From NCBI GenBank assembly GCA_021730945.1, contig JAKFYH010000016.1:1-64000 (forward strand): a DNA stretch of 64,000 bases, in the 5' to 3' direction. The notes beneath the pieces were generated by a model. The model was given only the letters and a program-made list of their open reading frames with translations. It made no database searches and was not told where the DNA came from. The DNA comes from Acidobacteriota bacterium (GTDB taxonomy: Bacteria > Acidobacteriota > Vicinamibacteria > Vicinamibacterales > UBA2999). Position 1 is the stretch's first letter; the number at the start of each line of letters is the position of its first letter. Below are positions 62,613 to 64,000 of this stretch, one piece after another. A program made the translations under genes and the position numbers.

Positions 62613-63188
62613 ATGCCCCCTATGCTTGAGTTGCTCTCTCGGCCTTGGCCTTGGTACGTCGGGGGGGCCTGTGTTGGGCTCACCGTTCCGGTGCTGCTGT
62701 TGCTCGGCAACAAGTCCTTCGGCATCTCGTCGAGCCTTCGGCACATCTGCGCGGCCTGCTTCCCGGCGAACATTCCGTTCTTCAAGTACAACTGGCACCG
62801 CGAGTCGTGGAACCTCTTCTTTGTCGCCGGCATTTTTCTCGGCGGCTTCATGGCCACGCAGTTTCTGACCAACCCGGAACCCATTCAGATCGCGGCCTCG
62901 ACGCGCGCTGAACTGGCGGCGCTGGGCGTTCAGGACTTCAACGGCCTGATGCCGGCCGATGTCTTCGGCAGCGATCAACTGTTCACGGCAAAGGGCTTGA
63001 TCTTCTTCGTGATGGGCGGACTGCTCGTCGGCTTCGGCACGCGGTGGGCCGGCGGCTGCACCAGCGGCCACACCATCATGGGACTGTCGAACCTGCAGTG
63101 GCCGTCGCTCGTGGCGACGACGGCGTTCATGGTCGGCGGTTTTGCCGGCACCTGGCTGCTGCTGCCCCTTGTCTTTGGAGTGCTGTAG
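62613..63188 (+). CDS. YeeE/YedE (PF04143-like) sulfur-compound transporter, half 1
   Basis: [25 protein letters not shown] motif. Confidence 0.88.
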   Translation: MPPMLELLSRPWPWYVGGACVGLTVPVLLLLGNKSFGISSSLRHICAACFPANIPFFKYNWHRESWNLFFVAGIFLGGFMATQFLTNPEPIQIAASTRAELAALGVQDFNGLMPADVFGSDQLFTAKGLIFFVMGGLLVGFGTRWAGGCTSGHTIMGLSNLQWPSLVATTAFMVGGFAGTWLLLPLVFGVL

Positions 63189-63695
63189 ATGACGACCATG
63201 GAACGCACGGCGGAAATGACCGGCGCGCCTGGCCGGCCGTTCGTATGCGAGGCGCCAAACGAGCAGGCGGAGCAAGAAGGCGTGTTCGACAACCTCAAGT
63301 ACCTCGCGGTCGGAACCCTGTTCGGCATCGTGTTCGTCAAGGGCGAAGTGATCTCGTGGTTCCGCATCCAGGAAATGTTCCGGCTGTCGGCGTTCCACAT
63401 GTACGGCGTCATTGGCACGGCCGTGGTGGTCGGCATGGTCTCGATCTTTCTGATCAAGAAGTTCGACCTCAAGACGCTGGCGGGCGAATCGGTCGTGATT
63501 CGTGACAAGACCTTCAACCAGGGTCAGATCTACGGCGGGCTGATCTTCGGTTTGGGCTGGGCGCTGACCGGGGCCTGTCCTGGTCCGCTGTTCGCGCAAA
63601 TCGGCGCCGGCTACTCTGCCGTCGGCGTCACGCTGGTCAGCGCCGTGACCGGCACCTGGTTGTACGGCCTTTTGCGGGAACGCCTGCCGCACTAG
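63189..63695 (+). CDS. YeeE/YedE (PF04143-like) sulfur-compound transporter, half 2
   Basis: GLIFGLGWALTGACPGPLFAQIGAG motif; abuts half 1. Confidence 0.88.
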   Translation: MTTMERTAEMTGAPGRPFVCEAPNEQAEQEGVFDNLKYLAVGTLFGIVFVKGEVISWFRIQEMFRLSAFHMYGVIGTAVVVGMVSIFLIKKFDLKTLAGESVVIRDKTFNQGQIYGGLIFGLGWALTGACPGPLFAQIGAGYSAVGVTLVSAVTGTWLYGLLRERLPH

Positions 63696-63716
63696 TCACG
63701 AGTCAGGTTGAGTGCG

Positions 63717-63911
63717 ATGAAGCGCGATACGATCTTCGGCGGCATCGGCATCGTCTGGGGCGGATGGGCGGTGATGAATTGGTATCAGGCTGGCCGGCCA
63801 GTCAATCTGCAATCACCGGAAGGTCTGGTCTACGTCACCGGCGCCGTGATGGGCTCTGTGATGGCGACTGTCGGGCTGTTCTACTTTCTACGCGGCTCTG
63901 GCGACGGATAG
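63717..63911 (+). CDS. Small two-TM hypothetical membrane protein
   Basis: ORF directly downstream; two hydrophobic segments. Confidence 0.6.
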   Translation: MKRDTIFGGIGIVWGGWAVMNWYQAGRPVNLQSPEGLVYVTGAVMGSVMATVGLFYFLRGSGDG

Positions 63912-63932
63912 GTGAGGTGGTGATCGGCCAGG

Positions 63933-64000
63933 CTACTCGGCGCGAAGCGCCGCGATCGGATCGACGAGAGTGGCGCGACGGGCGGGGAGCCAGCACGCCG
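63933..64000 (-). CDS. ABC transporter permease, C-terminal end only (gene continues beyond window)
   Basis: Minus strand reads WLPARRATLVDPIAALRAE*, the typical ADOP/MacB-like permease C-terminus. Confidence 0.85.
   Translation of the reverse strand, partial: ACWLPARRATLVDPIAALRAE

Overview
High-GC bacterial chromosomal window. Gene content and repeat style suggest Acidobacteriota, possibly Vicinamibacteria; this is inference and no search was run. Coding runs from a 5'-incomplete gyrA, through a degraded kinase/TolB region carrying a MntA-HepT type toxin-antitoxin pair, to housekeeping genes (pcrA/uvrD, glmS, glmU, rsmI, galU, serS, tRNA-Ser(UGA)). A complete alternative complex III plus caa3-type oxidase operon (about 24.3-37.1 kb) follows. 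After it come an AbrB-Doc TA pair, an ABC permease, an NhaC antiporter, TrkA/TrkH, a DUF1592/DUF1552/ankyrin cluster, and a sulfite oxidase plus YeeE/YedE module. The strongest unusual signal is a thioredoxin-fold gene on the minus strand (22590..23243) that ORF calling splits in two at an in-frame TGA. That TGA sits at the first position of a CxxC-like motif (TPT-U-PHC-PRAV), and a 7-bp hairpin with a GGUC tetraloop begins 10 nt after it, a good match to a bacterial SECIS. I read this as a missed selenoprotein. A second theme is a set of short tandem repeats (units of 7, 8, 9/40 and 14 bp) in intergenic spacers. Several overlap start or stop codons or appear to encode signal-peptide N-termini.
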